A stretch of 64,000 bases of DNA from the NCBI GenBank assembly GCA_000622025.1, contig KK211388.1, positions 294,207 to 358,206 of the forward strand, in the 5' to 3' direction. The notes below the pieces were generated by a model. The model searched no databases and was not told the DNA's origin. It saw only the letters and a program-made list of their open reading frames with translations. Both the position numbers and the translations under genes were made by a program. Shown piece by piece: positions 43,517-52,847 of the stretch. Within the stretch, counting starts at the first letter, position 1. Every line of letters starts with the position of its first letter. Source of the stretch: Lachnospiraceae bacterium AD3010. Lineage in GTDB: Bacteria; Bacillota; Clostridia; Lachnospirales; Lachnospiraceae.

Positions 43517-44638
43517 CTACTCCTTTACAACTCCGCCTTTAGCCATCCATACCAGATAGCCGTTTATGAAGGGGTCCAGATTTCCGTTAAGTACACTGTC
43601 CGCCTGAGCTATTTCCACGCCCGTCCTTAAGTCCTTTACAAGCTGGTAGGGCTGCAGGAAATAGGACCTTATCTGGGATCCCCAGGCGTTGTCCTTTACC
43701 TCTCCGCGGATCTCCGAAAGCTTGTCGGCATTCTCCTCCTCCTTCAGCATAAGGAGTTTTGCCTTTAGCATCTGCATCGCCTTGTCCTTATTCTGAAACT
43801 GGGATCTCTCGTTCTGACAGGTAACGACTATACCCGTTGGGAAGTGGGTGATCCTTATTGCCGAGGAGGTCTTGTTGATATGCTGTCCTCCTGCTCCCGA
43901 TGAACGGTAGGTATCTATCCTTATATCATCACTTTTTATCTCAATATCCACATCATCGCTTATTTCCGGCATAACATCCAGCGACACAAAGGAGGTCTGC
44001 CTCTTTCCCTGAGCATTGAAGGGACTGATACGCACAAGCCGGTGAACTCCCTTCTCCGACTTAAGATAGCCGTAAGCGTTCTCTCCGTTTATCTGGAAGG
44101 TACAGCTCTTTAATCCCGCCTCATCACCGTCAAGAGAATCCAGAACCTCGGTCTTGAAGCCATGTGATTCAGCCCACTTGCTGTACATCCTGAAAAGCAT
44201 GCTGCACCAGTCACAGGACTCGGTGCCTCCGGCTCCCGCATTTAAGCGGAGGATCGCATTATTCGCATCATATTCACCTGACAAAAGAGTCTTTAAGCGT
44301 ATCCTCTCATAGTCATCCTTGAAGCTTATAAACTCCTCTTTGATCTCGGAGGCCAGATTTTCATCATTGTCCTCATTGGCCATATCTATAAGATCAAACA
44401 TATCATTAAACTGGCTGTCAAGCTTTTTATAGGTCTCTACATCCTCTTTTAATGACCCCAGCTCCTTACTCTGCTTCGTACTGCTTTCGGGGTCATTCCA
44501 GAAGTCAGGCTCCTCCATCTTCCGGTTTAGCTCAATTATGCGGTTTTCCTTATTCTCAAGGTCAAGGGACTTATACAGATCCTTTAACGGAGTCCTGTAA
44601 CCCTCAAGCTCTACCTTCAGGTTGTCAAGTTCTAGCAT
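43517..44638 (-). CDS. prfB: Peptide chain release factor 2
   Basis: 373 residues. Recognises UGA and UAA stops. Domain 3 carries GAGGTESCDWCSMLFRMY, with GGT near the catalytic loop, and the GGQ motif is in YRSSGAGGQHINKTSSAIRI. The reading frame is continuous from MLELDNLKVELEGYR, with no internal in-frame TGA. The programmed +1 frameshift used by many bacteria to control RF2 is therefore absent. Directly follows secA, as in many Firmicutes. Confidence 0.97.
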   Translation of the reverse strand: MLELDNLKVELEGYRTPLKDLYKSLDLENKENRIIELNRKMEEPDFWNDPESSTKQSKELGSLKEDVETYKKLDSQFNDMFDLIDMANEDNDENLASEIKEEFISFKDDYERIRLKTLLSGEYDANNAILRLNAGAGGTESCDWCSMLFRMYSKWAESHGFKTEVLDSLDGDEAGLKSCTFQINGENAYGYLKSEKGVHRLVRISPFNAQGKRQTSFVSLDVMPEISDDVDIEIKSDDIRIDTYRSSGAGGQHINKTSSAIRITHFPTGIVVTCQNERSQFQNKDKAMQMLKAKLLMLKEEENADKLSEIRGEVKDNAWGSQIRSYFLQPYQLVKDLRTGVEIAQADSVLNGNLDPFINGYLVWMAKGGVVKE

Positions 44639-44640
44639 CT

Positions 44641-47220
44641 TTACTCCAATCCGCCGGTCTTCATGTGACAGTTCTTGTATTTCAAACCGCTGCCACAGGG
44701 ACAGAGGTCATTCGGATATATCTTCTTATTTGATCTTTTTGCAGGTCCCTTCTTTACGGAATCGTCCTTATTAGTGCCTGTGACCTTCGCAACCTGCTCA
44801 CGCTCAACCTTTTCCTCCACGTGAACATGCATAAGGAGACGCACGGTGTCCTCCTTGATGCCCGCAGTCATCTGGTCAAACATCTCAAAACCCGCAGTCC
44901 TGTACTCCACAACCGGGTCTCTCTGACCGAAGGCCTGCAAGCCTATTCCCTGCCGGAGCTGTTCCATATCATCGATATGATCCATCCACTTTCTGTCTAT
45001 AACCTTTAAAAGGATCACACGCTCTATCTCACGCAGCATCTCAGGCTGCGGGAACTCCGCTTCCTTGTCCTCGTATATCTTTACCGCCTTTTCCTTCAGG
45101 TTGTGCTTAAGCTCCGCAGGAGTCAAGCCCCTGATGTCAGGAGTCCTGATGCGTTCCATCGGGATCACCGGCAGAAGCAGCTGGTTTAAGCCCTCCAGAT
45201 CCCAGTCCTCAGTCTTCTGATCCTCACCTATGGTCATATCCACAGCATTTTCCGTAATGTCCGTGATCATACCGTAGATTGAGTCCCTCATATTCTCGCC
45301 GTCAAGAACCTTACGCCGCTCATCATAGATTATCTCTCTCTGGTCGTTATTTACCGCGTCATAATCAAGAAGGTTCTTTCTGATACCGAAATTGTTCTCT
45401 TCTATCTTCATCTGGGCCTTTTCAATTGCCCTGGTAAGCATGCCATGCTCTATCTGTTCGCCCTCCGGAACGTTCAGCGCCTCAAACACCTGCATAAGCC
45501 TGTCAGAACCGAATAGCCTCATCAGATCGTCCTCAAGGGAGATATAGAATCTGGAAACTCCCGGATCCCCCTGACGACCGGAACGTCCACGGAGCTGATT
45601 GTCGATACGTCTGGACTCATGCCGCTCCGTACCTATGATCATAAGACCTCCGGCGGCCTTTGACTCGTCATCCAGCTTGATATCCGTACCACGACCCGCC
45701 ATATTTGTGGCTATGGTCACTGCGGAATGCTCTCCCGCGTGGGAAACTATCTCTGCCTCCATCTCGTGGAACTTGGCATTCAGCACATTATGCTTTATGC
45801 CCCGCTTGCTTAAAAGCTTTGAAAGCTCCTCTGAAGCCTCTATGGTTATCGTTCCCACAAGGATCGGCTGCCCTGTAGCATGTACCTCTTCTATCACATC
45901 ACAGATCGCGTTCAGCTTCTCTCTTCTCGTCTTGAATACGGCGTCCTGAAGATCCTTCCTCTGAACGGGACGGTTTGTGGGTATGGTGATAACATCCATA
46001 CTGTATATCTCACGGAATTCCCTTTCCTCCGTAAGAGCAGTACCGGTCATACCGGATTTTTTGTCGAATTTATTGAAAAAGTTCTGGAAGGTAATGGTAG
46101 CGAGGGTCTTACTCTCTCTTTTTACCTTCACATGCTCCTTTGCCTCGATAGCCTGATGCAGTCCGTCGGAATAACGTCTTCCGGGCATTATACGCCCCGT
46201 AAATTCGTCTACTATAAGGATCTGGTCATCCTTCACCACATAGTCCTTATCCCTTGCCATCAGATTATTGGCACGCAGTGCAAGGATGATACAGTGCTGT
46301 ATCTCAAGGTTTTCGGGATCGGCAAGATTCTCCAGATGGAAAAACTGCTCAACCTTTTTTACACCCTGCTCTGTAAGATTGACTATCTTGTCCTTTTCAT
46401 TAACGATAAAGTCCCCTGTCTCTTCGATCTCTACACCCATGATGGCATCCATCTTCGAAAGCTCGGTGCTGCTGGCTTCACCCCGCTGCATCTGATGGGC
46501 AAGTATCTCACAGGCCTCGTACATCTTTGTGGATTTTCCGCTCTGTCCTGAGATGATAAGGGGTGTACGGGCTTCATCTATAAGAATGGAATCAACCTCG
46601 TCGATTATGGCATAGTGAAGATTCCGGAGAACCAGCTGGTTTTTGTAGATTGCCATATTGTCCCTTAAGTAATCAAAACCCAGCTCGTTATTCGTAACAT
46701 AGGTTATATCGCAGGCATAAGCCTTCTGCCTCTCCGCACTTGTCATTCCATTCTGGATAAGACCTACAGTGAGACCAAGGAACTCATGGATCTGCCCCAT
46801 CTGCTCCGCATCACGCTTGGCAAGATAGTCATTTACCGTGACCACGAATACGCCTTTGCCCTCAAGGCCGTTAAGGTATGAAGGAAGTGTAGCCACAAGG
46901 GTTTTTCCTTCACCGGTCCTCATTTCGGCTATACGTCCCTGATGGAGTATGATCCCGCCTATGATCTGCACCGGAAAATGCTCCATACCAAGTACACGCT
47001 TTCCGGCTTCCCTTACGGTGGCATATGCCTCCGGAAGAATATCATCAAGAGTCTTCCCTTCCTCCAGCATATTCCTGAACTTCACGGTCTGAGCCTTCAG
47101 TTCATCATCACTCATAGCCGCGATCTTGTCATGGAACGCCAATACCGCATCTACCATAGGCTGTATCTTCTTTAATTCCCTTTCGCTGTGGGTACCGAAG
47201 ATCTTTTCAATAATACTCAT
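44641..47220 (-). CDS. secA: Preprotein translocase ATPase SecA
   Basis: 859 residues. Walker [58 protein letters not shown] and [10 protein letters not shown] are all present. The C-terminal SEC-C zinc motif is [13 protein letters not shown]. Full length. Drives secretion through SecYEG. Confidence 0.98.
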   Translation of the reverse strand: MSIIEKIFGTHSERELKKIQPMVDAVLAFHDKIAAMSDDELKAQTVKFRNMLEEGKTLDDILPEAYATVREAGKRVLGMEHFPVQIIGGIILHQGRIAEMRTGEGKTLVATLPSYLNGLEGKGVFVVTVNDYLAKRDAEQMGQIHEFLGLTVGLIQNGMTSAERQKAYACDITYVTNNELGFDYLRDNMAIYKNQLVLRNLHYAIIDEVDSILIDEARTPLIISGQSGKSTKMYEACEILAHQMQRGEASSTELSKMDAIMGVEIEETGDFIVNEKDKIVNLTEQGVKKVEQFFHLENLADPENLEIQHCIILALRANNLMARDKDYVVKDDQILIVDEFTGRIMPGRRYSDGLHQAIEAKEHVKVKRESKTLATITFQNFFNKFDKKSGMTGTALTEEREFREIYSMDVITIPTNRPVQRKDLQDAVFKTRREKLNAICDVIEEVHATGQPILVGTITIEASEELSKLLSKRGIKHNVLNAKFHEMEAEIVSHAGEHSAVTIATNMAGRGTDIKLDDESKAAGGLMIIGTERHESRRIDNQLRGRSGRQGDPGVSRFYISLEDDLMRLFGSDRLMQVFEALNVPEGEQIEHGMLTRAIEKAQMKIEENNFGIRKNLLDYDAVNNDQREIIYDERRKVLDGENMRDSIYGMITDITENAVDMTIGEDQKTEDWDLEGLNQLLLPVIPMERIRTPDIRGLTPAELKHNLKEKAVKIYEDKEAEFPQPEMLREIERVILLKVIDRKWMDHIDDMEQLRQGIGLQAFGQRDPVVEYRTAGFEMFDQMTAGIKEDTVRLLMHVHVEEKVEREQVAKVTGTNKDDSVKKGPAKRSNKKIYPNDLCPCGSGLKYKNCHMKTGGLE

Positions 47221-47290
47221 GCTCTATGCTTTGCCTTTCTTCCCGCCTGAACGGACAACTAGACTATTTTACCAAAAGAGCCTCACGTTT

Positions 47291-48199
47291 TCAATATATC
47301 AATCCGCTGCACGCCGCAAGCGCTGCAACTGCACCGTCCGCAACTGCTGTGGTGAGCTGTCTCACCTCCTTTGTCCTGCAGTCACCGGCTGTGAAAACTC
47401 CCGGAGTTTTTGTGGTACAGCTTTCACCGGAAAGCACATAGCCCTTTCCGTCAAGCTCGGCCACGTTTTCAAAGCCCTTATTTTCAGGCTCCTGTCCAAT
47501 GGCCACAAAGATCCCCTGAACCTCGATGTCGCTCTGCTCTCCCGTAAGCTTATTCTTTACGGTGACGGCTGAAAGGGTCTTCTCCCCTTTTAAACCCTCT
47601 ACCGTGGAATTCAGGACAAACTTAATGTTTTCCCTGTTTTTCACCTTTTCAACGTCCGCATCACTGCCGCGGAACTGATCTCTCCTGTGGATTAAATAAA
47701 CCGTACTGCAGTACTCCGAAAGGAAAAGAGCATCGGAAAGCGCCGTATTGCCTCCGCCGTAAACAGCCACGTCCTTTCCCCTGAAAAACGCTCCGTCACA
47801 GGTCGCACAGTAGGATACTCCCCTTCCGGTAAGCTCCTCCTCCCTGTCTATCCCCATATGGCGGTTCTTTGCTCCGGTAGCGATGATAACAGCCCTTCCC
47901 TCATAATCGGTACCGCTGTCGGTCTTTACGACCTTACTCTCACCCTTATCCTCTATGGAGAGAGCAGTCTCGTACTTTAGCTCAGCCCCGAAGGAAACTG
48001 CCTGCTCATAGAGTGTGGTGGCGTATTCAAAACCGGAAACATGCTTTAACCCGGGATAATTCTCTATATCAGGGGTATTTACGATCTGACCTCCATATGC
48101 CTTTGCTTCCAGTAAAACCACGCTCTTTCCGGCCCGTAAGCCATAGATCGCTGCTGTAAGGCCCGCCGGGCCCGCTCCAATAATGATCAAATCCGTCAT
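47291..48199 (-). CDS. trxB: Thioredoxin reductase
   Basis: 302 residues. FAD site IIIGAGPAGLTAAIYGLRAG, redox-active CATCDG (about residue 133), NADPH site AVYGGGNTALSDALFL, and C-terminal GVFTAGDCRTKEVRQLTTAVADGAVAA. Reduces thioredoxin. Followed by secA after 70 bp. Confidence 0.95.
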   Translation of the reverse strand: MTDLIIIGAGPAGLTAAIYGLRAGKSVVLLEAKAYGGQIVNTPDIENYPGLKHVSGFEYATTLYEQAVSFGAELKYETALSIEDKGESKVVKTDSGTDYEGRAVIIATGAKNRHMGIDREEELTGRGVSYCATCDGAFFRGKDVAVYGGGNTALSDALFLSEYCSTVYLIHRRDQFRGSDADVEKVKNRENIKFVLNSTVEGLKGEKTLSAVTVKNKLTGEQSDIEVQGIFVAIGQEPENKGFENVAELDGKGYVLSGESCTTKTPGVFTAGDCRTKEVRQLTTAVADGAVAALAACSGLIY

Positions 48200-48219
48200 T
48201 CTTCATTCCTGCCTTTCTG

Positions 48220-48960
48220 TCAATCACTCATAACATAGAGTATATTCTGATTACTCTCCGGCTTCATATCCGGTGAACAGCGGACATACTTTACACTCCG
48301 GAAGTGATAGGTAAATGTGTCGTTCATAAGTATAAAAGGCATCGACCTCTCGCCTTCCAACGCTGTAATGAGATTAAAGCCGTATAATCCTCCGGGTTTC
48401 AGATGTTCCTTTATAAGTATGGTCCCCTTCGGGGAAGCAAGTCCCTTGTCGGGAATATCCGAGTGATATGCATCATTAATGATGATATCATATCTTTCCT
48501 CCGCCCTTTCCAGATAATCCATACCATCCTCGATAAAGATCCGGAGACGGCCGGAAGACTCAGCCTTATAATCCTTTTCAAGGTCATTTAAGAAAAAGTA
48601 CTTTCTTGCAAGATGTACCGCCAGAGGATTTATTTCGATAACATCAATACTCATTTCCGGATAATGACTGATAAGGAATTTCGGGAACTGAAAGCCCGCA
48701 CCCCCGAACATAAGTATCCGCTTTGCGTCCGGTCTCTCATTCAGAAGAAGCACCAGACTCTTCATATAATCAAAAACCAGCTCATTCTTTTTTTCATCAA
48801 AATAAGAAGCGGACTCCCTGACGTCATTGACTTCATACAGTCTCGCCTCTTCCCCTCTGTATGTTCCGTTCTTTATGACGAACTTCCCGTATTCACTGTC
48901 TATGGTTCTAAGAACCTTCCCCGGAGTTCTGTCGGTTTTTTTATTAAAAAGATCTATCAT
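48220..48960 (-). CDS. Spermidine-synthase-like SAM-fold protein
   Basis: 246 residues from the ATG at 48960. The longer reading from 49038 would be translated from the 3' end of rnpB and is rejected. The Rossmann core RILMFGGAGFQFPKFLISHYP, VIEINPLAVHLARKYFFL, LRIFIEDGMDYLERAEERYDIIINDAY resembles spermidine synthase-type methyltransferase-fold proteins. The polyamine-binding region is not clearly conserved, so the substrate is unknown. Expressed behind rnpB. Confidence 0.75.
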   Translation of the reverse strand: MIDLFNKKTDRTPGKVLRTIDSEYGKFVIKNGTYRGEEARLYEVNDVRESASYFDEKKNELVFDYMKSLVLLLNERPDAKRILMFGGAGFQFPKFLISHYPEMSIDVIEINPLAVHLARKYFFLNDLEKDYKAESSGRLRIFIEDGMDYLERAEERYDIIINDAYHSDIPDKGLASPKGTILIKEHLKPGGLYGFNLITALEGERSMPFILMNDTFTYHFRSVKYVRCSPDMKPESNQNILYVMSD

Positions 48961-49000
48961 CTGTTTATCGAACCCTCTCGGTTCCGTTATTTTAAAAATA

Positions 49001-49412
49001 GGCAGACCTGTAAGCCGGGTTATGTCGTGGACGGTCATCTATCTTGGACGTATGTTACCATACGCCTCCAGCGACCCACCTGAAAACGGGACGGGCAGCC
49101 CCATGGTTTTCATTTGGTCTTGCTTCGGATAGGGCTTGCAATGCGCCGGGCATTACTGCCCGGCCGGTGGTCTCTTACACCGCCATTTCACTATTACCTC
49201 TTAAGGAGCACCGCCGAATAAATTCGTCCTTCGGACGAGCGGCGGTGCGCAGGTAACGCTCTCTACGAGAGCGTTACAAAGGCTACATACTTTCTGTTGC
49301 GCTATCCCGTGGGTTACCCCAGCCGGCCGTTAGCCGGTATCCTGCCCTGTGAAGCCCGGACTTTCCTCCCAGAGAATCCACAAAGATCCCCTGAGCGACC
49401 GCCCGGTCTGCC
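49001..49412 (-). ncRNA. rnpB: RNase P RNA
   Basis: The 5' GGCAGACC (from 49412) pairs with GGTCTGCC at the 3' end (49008-49001) to form P1. The conserved core reads GGAGGAAAGTCCGGGCTTCA near 49350-49370, GGATAGCGCAACAGAAAG near 49280-49310, GTGTAAGAGACCACCGG near 49155-49180, and AGATGACCGTCCACGAC with ACCCGGCTTACAG at the 3' end. About 412 nt, longer than average because the P12 region carries extra hairpins (GCACCGCCG arms at 49208-49248 and a GTAACGCTCTC hairpin beside it). Confidence 0.93.
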
Positions 49413-49806
49413 ATTGCAGCATACTGCGAAGCAGTATGCTGCACGTGACGCGCTACCGCGAAGCGGTTTTATTGCGCGGCACTCATGCCCCCCGATGGGG
49501 CTTGCCTGCTCGCTGATCTTCAGCCAATGTGTGCAAACCAGATTACGCTCACTACCTTTGTTTTGTACCGAAACATCTGGACGGCGCTCCCGCTCCAACA
49601 AAGCACTTTCGCGTCGCGCCGCCACGTTTCGGCACAAAACTGCAGTCGTTCGCTATCAATCTGTCTTGCACACACTGTCTGAAGATCGGCATACTGCAAA
49701 ATCCGGTTTGCATCCGGGCAGGGAAAACCGGATGCAAATCCCGCTTCGCGGGACAGCTTTCTTACGAAAGCTGCCAGGTCGGTTTGAAAAAATCTGAAAG
49801 ATTTTT
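49413..49806. repeat. Gene-free hairpin-rich gap upstream of rnpB, with a 173-bp inverted-repeat element
   Basis: GATCTTCAG at 49515 and CTGAAGATC ending at 49687 bound an imperfect palindrome whose arms match over about 70 bp (GTGTGCAA, CAGATT, TTTTGT.CCGAAAC). A perfect 12-bp hairpin GCAGCATACTGC/GCAGTATGCTGC (49426-49452) abuts the rnpB 5' end. Smaller hairpins lie at ACCGCGAAGCGGT and CCCGCTTCGCGGG. Reading frames on both strands here follow the palindrome and are not genes. Confidence 0.7.
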
Positions 49807-51465
49807 TCAAACATCAAAGCAGCTGCCGCCTACAAATTCCCTGCAGATTGAATTCTTCGGCAGGGCTTCGGTGGAGATGCCAAGGAAGTACTGCAGGAAT
49901 TTTAAAAGCCGTAAAGCCTCCTGATAATCCGGATCCTCCTTTTTAATCGTGAAAAGAAGGGGCTCCGCATACTGCTTCAATGCGGCAAGCTCGTATATCA
50001 ATGCGGAATTGAACATAGCATCTGCGCTCTCCTGGAAGGGGAAGATATTCCTCTCTTCACCCCTCCTCACTGAAGCCCACATTCCGAGAGTCCTCTGTGC
50101 ATTCGCACCCCTTGTCCTAAAGTCCCGGACCAGGCGCCTTATGAGCCTGCCGTCGGTAGTCGGGATCCTGTTATGGTCATCAATATTTAAGGTGGTCAGT
50201 GCGGAAATATATATCTTATACTTATCATCTCTTGAAAGCGTATAGGAAAGCTTGTCATTAAGACCATGGATACCCTCGATAACAAGAACGTCCTCCTTTC
50301 CCATGGAAAGGAAATTTCCCTTGTATTCCCGTTCTCCGGTAATGAAATTATAACGGGGCATGTCAACGGTCTTTCCCTTAAGGAGATCCGTCATATTCTC
50401 ATTAAAGACCTCTATATCTATGGCCTCCAGGCACTCGAAATCCTTCTTTCCTTCACTGTCGAGAGGGGTTTCCTCCCTGGGAACAAAATAATTGTCAAGG
50501 CCGATCGGATGAGGCTTCATTCCGAAAGCCGCAAGCTGTATGGAGAGCCTGTGGGAAAAAGAGGTCTTTCCCGAGGAGGAAGGTCCTGCTATCATGACAA
50601 ACCTCTTCTTTTCCTTCACGATCTCCCTGGCGATCTCGGATATCCTGCTCTCCTGAAGAGCCTCCTGGACAAGGATGATATCATTTATCCTGCCCTCGGA
50701 TATCTTGTCATTAAGTTCTCCCACGGTCTCGATCCGCATGATCTCATTCCACCTTGTAGCCTTCATCATTGTGTTGAAAAGCTTCGGTGAATTGGAAACA
50801 GGCTGGACCTCTGTGGGGGAGAGCCTTTGCGGAAGCTGCAGGATCAGACCCTCGCCATATTTTACAAGATCAAAATATCTGACATAACCTGCAGAGGGTA
50901 CCATAAAGCCATAGTAATAATCCCTGAATTCATCTATGGAATACATATTTACGGAAGAGCTCATACGGTAATGGAAGAGCCTCTCCTTGTCCTTCATATC
51001 ATATTCCCTGCAGAGTGCACGGACTTCCTCAATCGGGAAGCTCTTCTTATTTATTTTCACATCCCTTTCGACAATATCCAGCATGCGTTTTTTAACACGC
51101 TCTACAAGAGCATCGTCGAGAGCGAAATCGCCCTTAAGCGAAATATAATAACCGTCCCCTATGGAGAATTCCACCTTGACCCTTTCAAGCTTGTCGTTAA
51201 GCTCATTATACAGGGACTTAATGAGGATCATACAGGCACTTCTTTTATAGGCCTTATGTCCGCTGTGTCCGGACAGGGTCTCAAATTCCTGTATCTCGGT
51301 ATCCTCCTTAACGGTGTGGAAGAGCTCCTTAAGCTTGTGGTCTCTTATCGCAAGTACTATGGGATACTCGTAATCCTTCTGAAAATCATGCGCTATATCA
51401 AAAAGAGCCGTACCCTTAGGATACTCGTACTCTTTACCCTTGATCTTTACCTTTACTTTGTCCAT
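49807..51465 (-). CDS. Nucleoside kinase with TGS and threonyl-tRNA-synthetase-like N-terminus
   Basis: 552 residues from the ATG at 51465, with GAGAGG 5 nt upstream. A TGS domain (KVKIKGKEYEYPKGTALFDIA) and a ThrRS-like second domain (KAYKRSACMILIKSLYNEL) precede a uridine-kinase-type domain with Walker A MIAGPSSSGKTSFSHRL (about 288-304) and DNYFVPREETPLD. This three-part layout is found in a family of phosphoribulokinase/uridine kinase proteins of Clostridia. Phosphorylates a nucleoside, identity not shown. Confidence 0.9.
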   Translation of the reverse strand: MDKVKVKIKGKEYEYPKGTALFDIAHDFQKDYEYPIVLAIRDHKLKELFHTVKEDTEIQEFETLSGHSGHKAYKRSACMILIKSLYNELNDKLERVKVEFSIGDGYYISLKGDFALDDALVERVKKRMLDIVERDVKINKKSFPIEEVRALCREYDMKDKERLFHYRMSSSVNMYSIDEFRDYYYGFMVPSAGYVRYFDLVKYGEGLILQLPQRLSPTEVQPVSNSPKLFNTMMKATRWNEIMRIETVGELNDKISEGRINDIILVQEALQESRISEIAREIVKEKKRFVMIAGPSSSGKTSFSHRLSIQLAAFGMKPHPIGLDNYFVPREETPLDSEGKKDFECLEAIDIEVFNENMTDLLKGKTVDMPRYNFITGEREYKGNFLSMGKEDVLVIEGIHGLNDKLSYTLSRDDKYKIYISALTTLNIDDHNRIPTTDGRLIRRLVRDFRTRGANAQRTLGMWASVRRGEERNIFPFQESADAMFNSALIYELAALKQYAEPLLFTIKKEDPDYQEALRLLKFLQYFLGISTEALPKNSICREFVGGSCFDV

Positions 51466-51477
51466 GGTCACCTCTCG

Positions 51478-52263
51478 TCAAACTGTATGAAACGGTTCCT
51501 TTACCTCATCTGTAAATACCTTCAGGTCCGTAAGGTTTTCTTTGAACCATTCCTCCATATCCTTAATAAAAAGCTTTTCTATGCCGTAATGTCCCGCGTC
51601 TATCACCGAAAGCCCCTGCAAAACGGCATCAAGACCCTGATGGTGGCTTATATCACCGGTGATATATACGTCCGCATCCCTGGCAAGTGCATAGCCGCTT
51701 TCGCTTCCTCCGGATCCCGGAAGCACTGCAGCCCGCTCCATCAGACTGTCCTCGTCCCCGTATATCCTGACGTCCGGAATGTCAAAGACCTTTTTTACTA
51801 GCTCAGCACACTCCCTTAAGGTGCAGGGTGTGCTTAAAACTCCTGCTTTGCCAAGCCCCAGGGTTTTTCCCTTAAGATCCGTTCTGACGGAGCATAAAGG
51901 CTCTGTTTCCTTTAACCCCAGTCTTTCCGCAGCAACGTCGGCCATACGGCAGATATCATAGTTGGTGTGGAGGGCAATATAGGAAATGTCATGACGAATA
52001 AGCTCCATCACCCTGCGTCCGGTAAAATCATCACCGGTAACTGACTTCATTGGCTTAAAGATCATAGGATGGTGGGTTAAAAGAAGCTCAGCTCTTTTTT
52101 CCGCCGCCTGCTCTATAACCTCATCCGTCGCATCAAGAGCTATATATACCCTTTTTACTTCCTTCTCCGGTCTCCCGGTGAGAAGCCCGACATTGTCCCA
52201 TTCCTCCGCAGTTTCCGGAGGTGCCAGTCCGTAAAGTTTACATAATATGTCGCGGCACTTCAT
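51478..52263 (-). CDS. Nif3-like dinuclear metal-centre protein (YqfO family)
   Basis: 261 residues from the ATG at 52263 (GGAG 8 nt upstream; the reading from 52293 is not supported). Metal ligands: LLTHHPMIFKPM, YIALHTNYDI, SGGSESGYALA and VYITGDISHHQGLDA, DAGHYGIEKLF. These proteins bind two metals; the physiological reaction is unsettled. Conserved neighbour of trmK. Confidence 0.92.
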   Translation of the reverse strand: MKCRDILCKLYGLAPPETAEEWDNVGLLTGRPEKEVKRVYIALDATDEVIEQAAEKRAELLLTHHPMIFKPMKSVTGDDFTGRRVMELIRHDISYIALHTNYDICRMADVAAERLGLKETEPLCSVRTDLKGKTLGLGKAGVLSTPCTLRECAELVKKVFDIPDVRIYGDEDSLMERAAVLPGSGGSESGYALARDADVYITGDISHHQGLDAVLQGLSVIDAGHYGIEKLFIKDMEEWFKENLTDLKVFTDEVKEPFHTV

Positions 52264-52300
52264 TTTGTTCTCCTTTTCTTTCCGGAAAAACATCGATTGA

Positions 52301-52365
52301 AGATTCTTCGCTTCGCTCAGAATGACAGTTGAATCTCAGCCTGACAGCTGCATCTCAGAATGACA
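52301..52365. repeat. GTCATTCTGAG-type repeat overlapping the 3' end of trmK
   Basis: GATTCTTCGCTTCGCTCAGAATGACA at 52301-52326 and a second AGAATGACA at 52357-52365 bracket a short spacer. On the minus strand the repeat encodes the last residues and the stop of trmK. Confidence 0.8.
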
Positions 52366-52847
52366 TAGTGCTTCCCCTTATCTTCCGCCATCTTTTCATC
52401 AAAGATGGAGAAACCCCTTGTCCTTATGCCTTCCCTGCATTCCTCTATAAGTGACTGCGGAGAGAGTATCCAGGATCTGACGTTTTCCCTTATCACCTCC
52501 GGTGTCTCATCCAGTATCCTTAAGATAAGCGGCCCTCCCATACCGGTTATTATAACTGTGTCCGGAAAACCGCCTTTTAAGTCCCCTCCCGCGATATACT
52601 CCGGAAGACTTTTTAATCCGTCCGACAATACCAGGGCACATTTATCCGAAAGACCGTATCTTTCCGTATTCTCTCCGGCTCTTAAAAGAGGTCCCTTATT
52701 CTTGTCTATCAGATAGGCAAAATCCGATATGCCGGATTTGATAAGATAATGGGGAAGAAGTCCGTGATCACAGCCTACATCCGCAATGACCGATCCTCTT
52801 TCCACAAAGGATGCCGCCGCTAAGAGTCTTTTCGGCAGAGCCTTCAT
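52317..52847 (-). CDS. trmK: tRNA (adenine-22-N1)-methyltransferase, C-terminally shortened
   Basis: 176 residues, against about 230 in the family. The SAM-binding core is intact: VIADVGCDHGLLPHYLIKSG, YLIDKNKGPLLRAGENTERYG, VLSDGLKSLPE, IITGMGGPLILRIL, WILSPQ. The C-terminal coiled-coil domain is missing. From residue about 162 on, the codons are those of the GTCATTCTGAG repeat (VILRCSCQAEIQLSF), which also gives the stop. Starts inside the rpoD stop (TGATG). Activity may be lowered. Confidence 0.88.
   Translation of the reverse strand: MKALPKRLLAAASFVERGSVIADVGCDHGLLPHYLIKSGISDFAYLIDKNKGPLLRAGENTERYGLSDKCALVLSDGLKSLPEYIAGGDLKGGFPDTVIITGMGGPLILRILDETPEVIRENVRSWILSPQSLIEECREGIRTRGFSIFDEKMAEDKGKHYVILRCSCQAEIQLSF

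Noticed and set aside
43517-44638. Programmed +1 frameshift in prfB
   Set aside because: The frame is continuous and no internal TGA occurs.
48961-49038. 26-residue N-terminal extension of the spermidine-synthase-like protein
   Set aside because: It would be translated from the conserved 3' end of rnpB.
49314-49924. Several overlapping reading frames on both strands upstream of rnpB
   Set aside because: They are produced by the palindromic element, mirror each other, and have no family signature or ribosome site.
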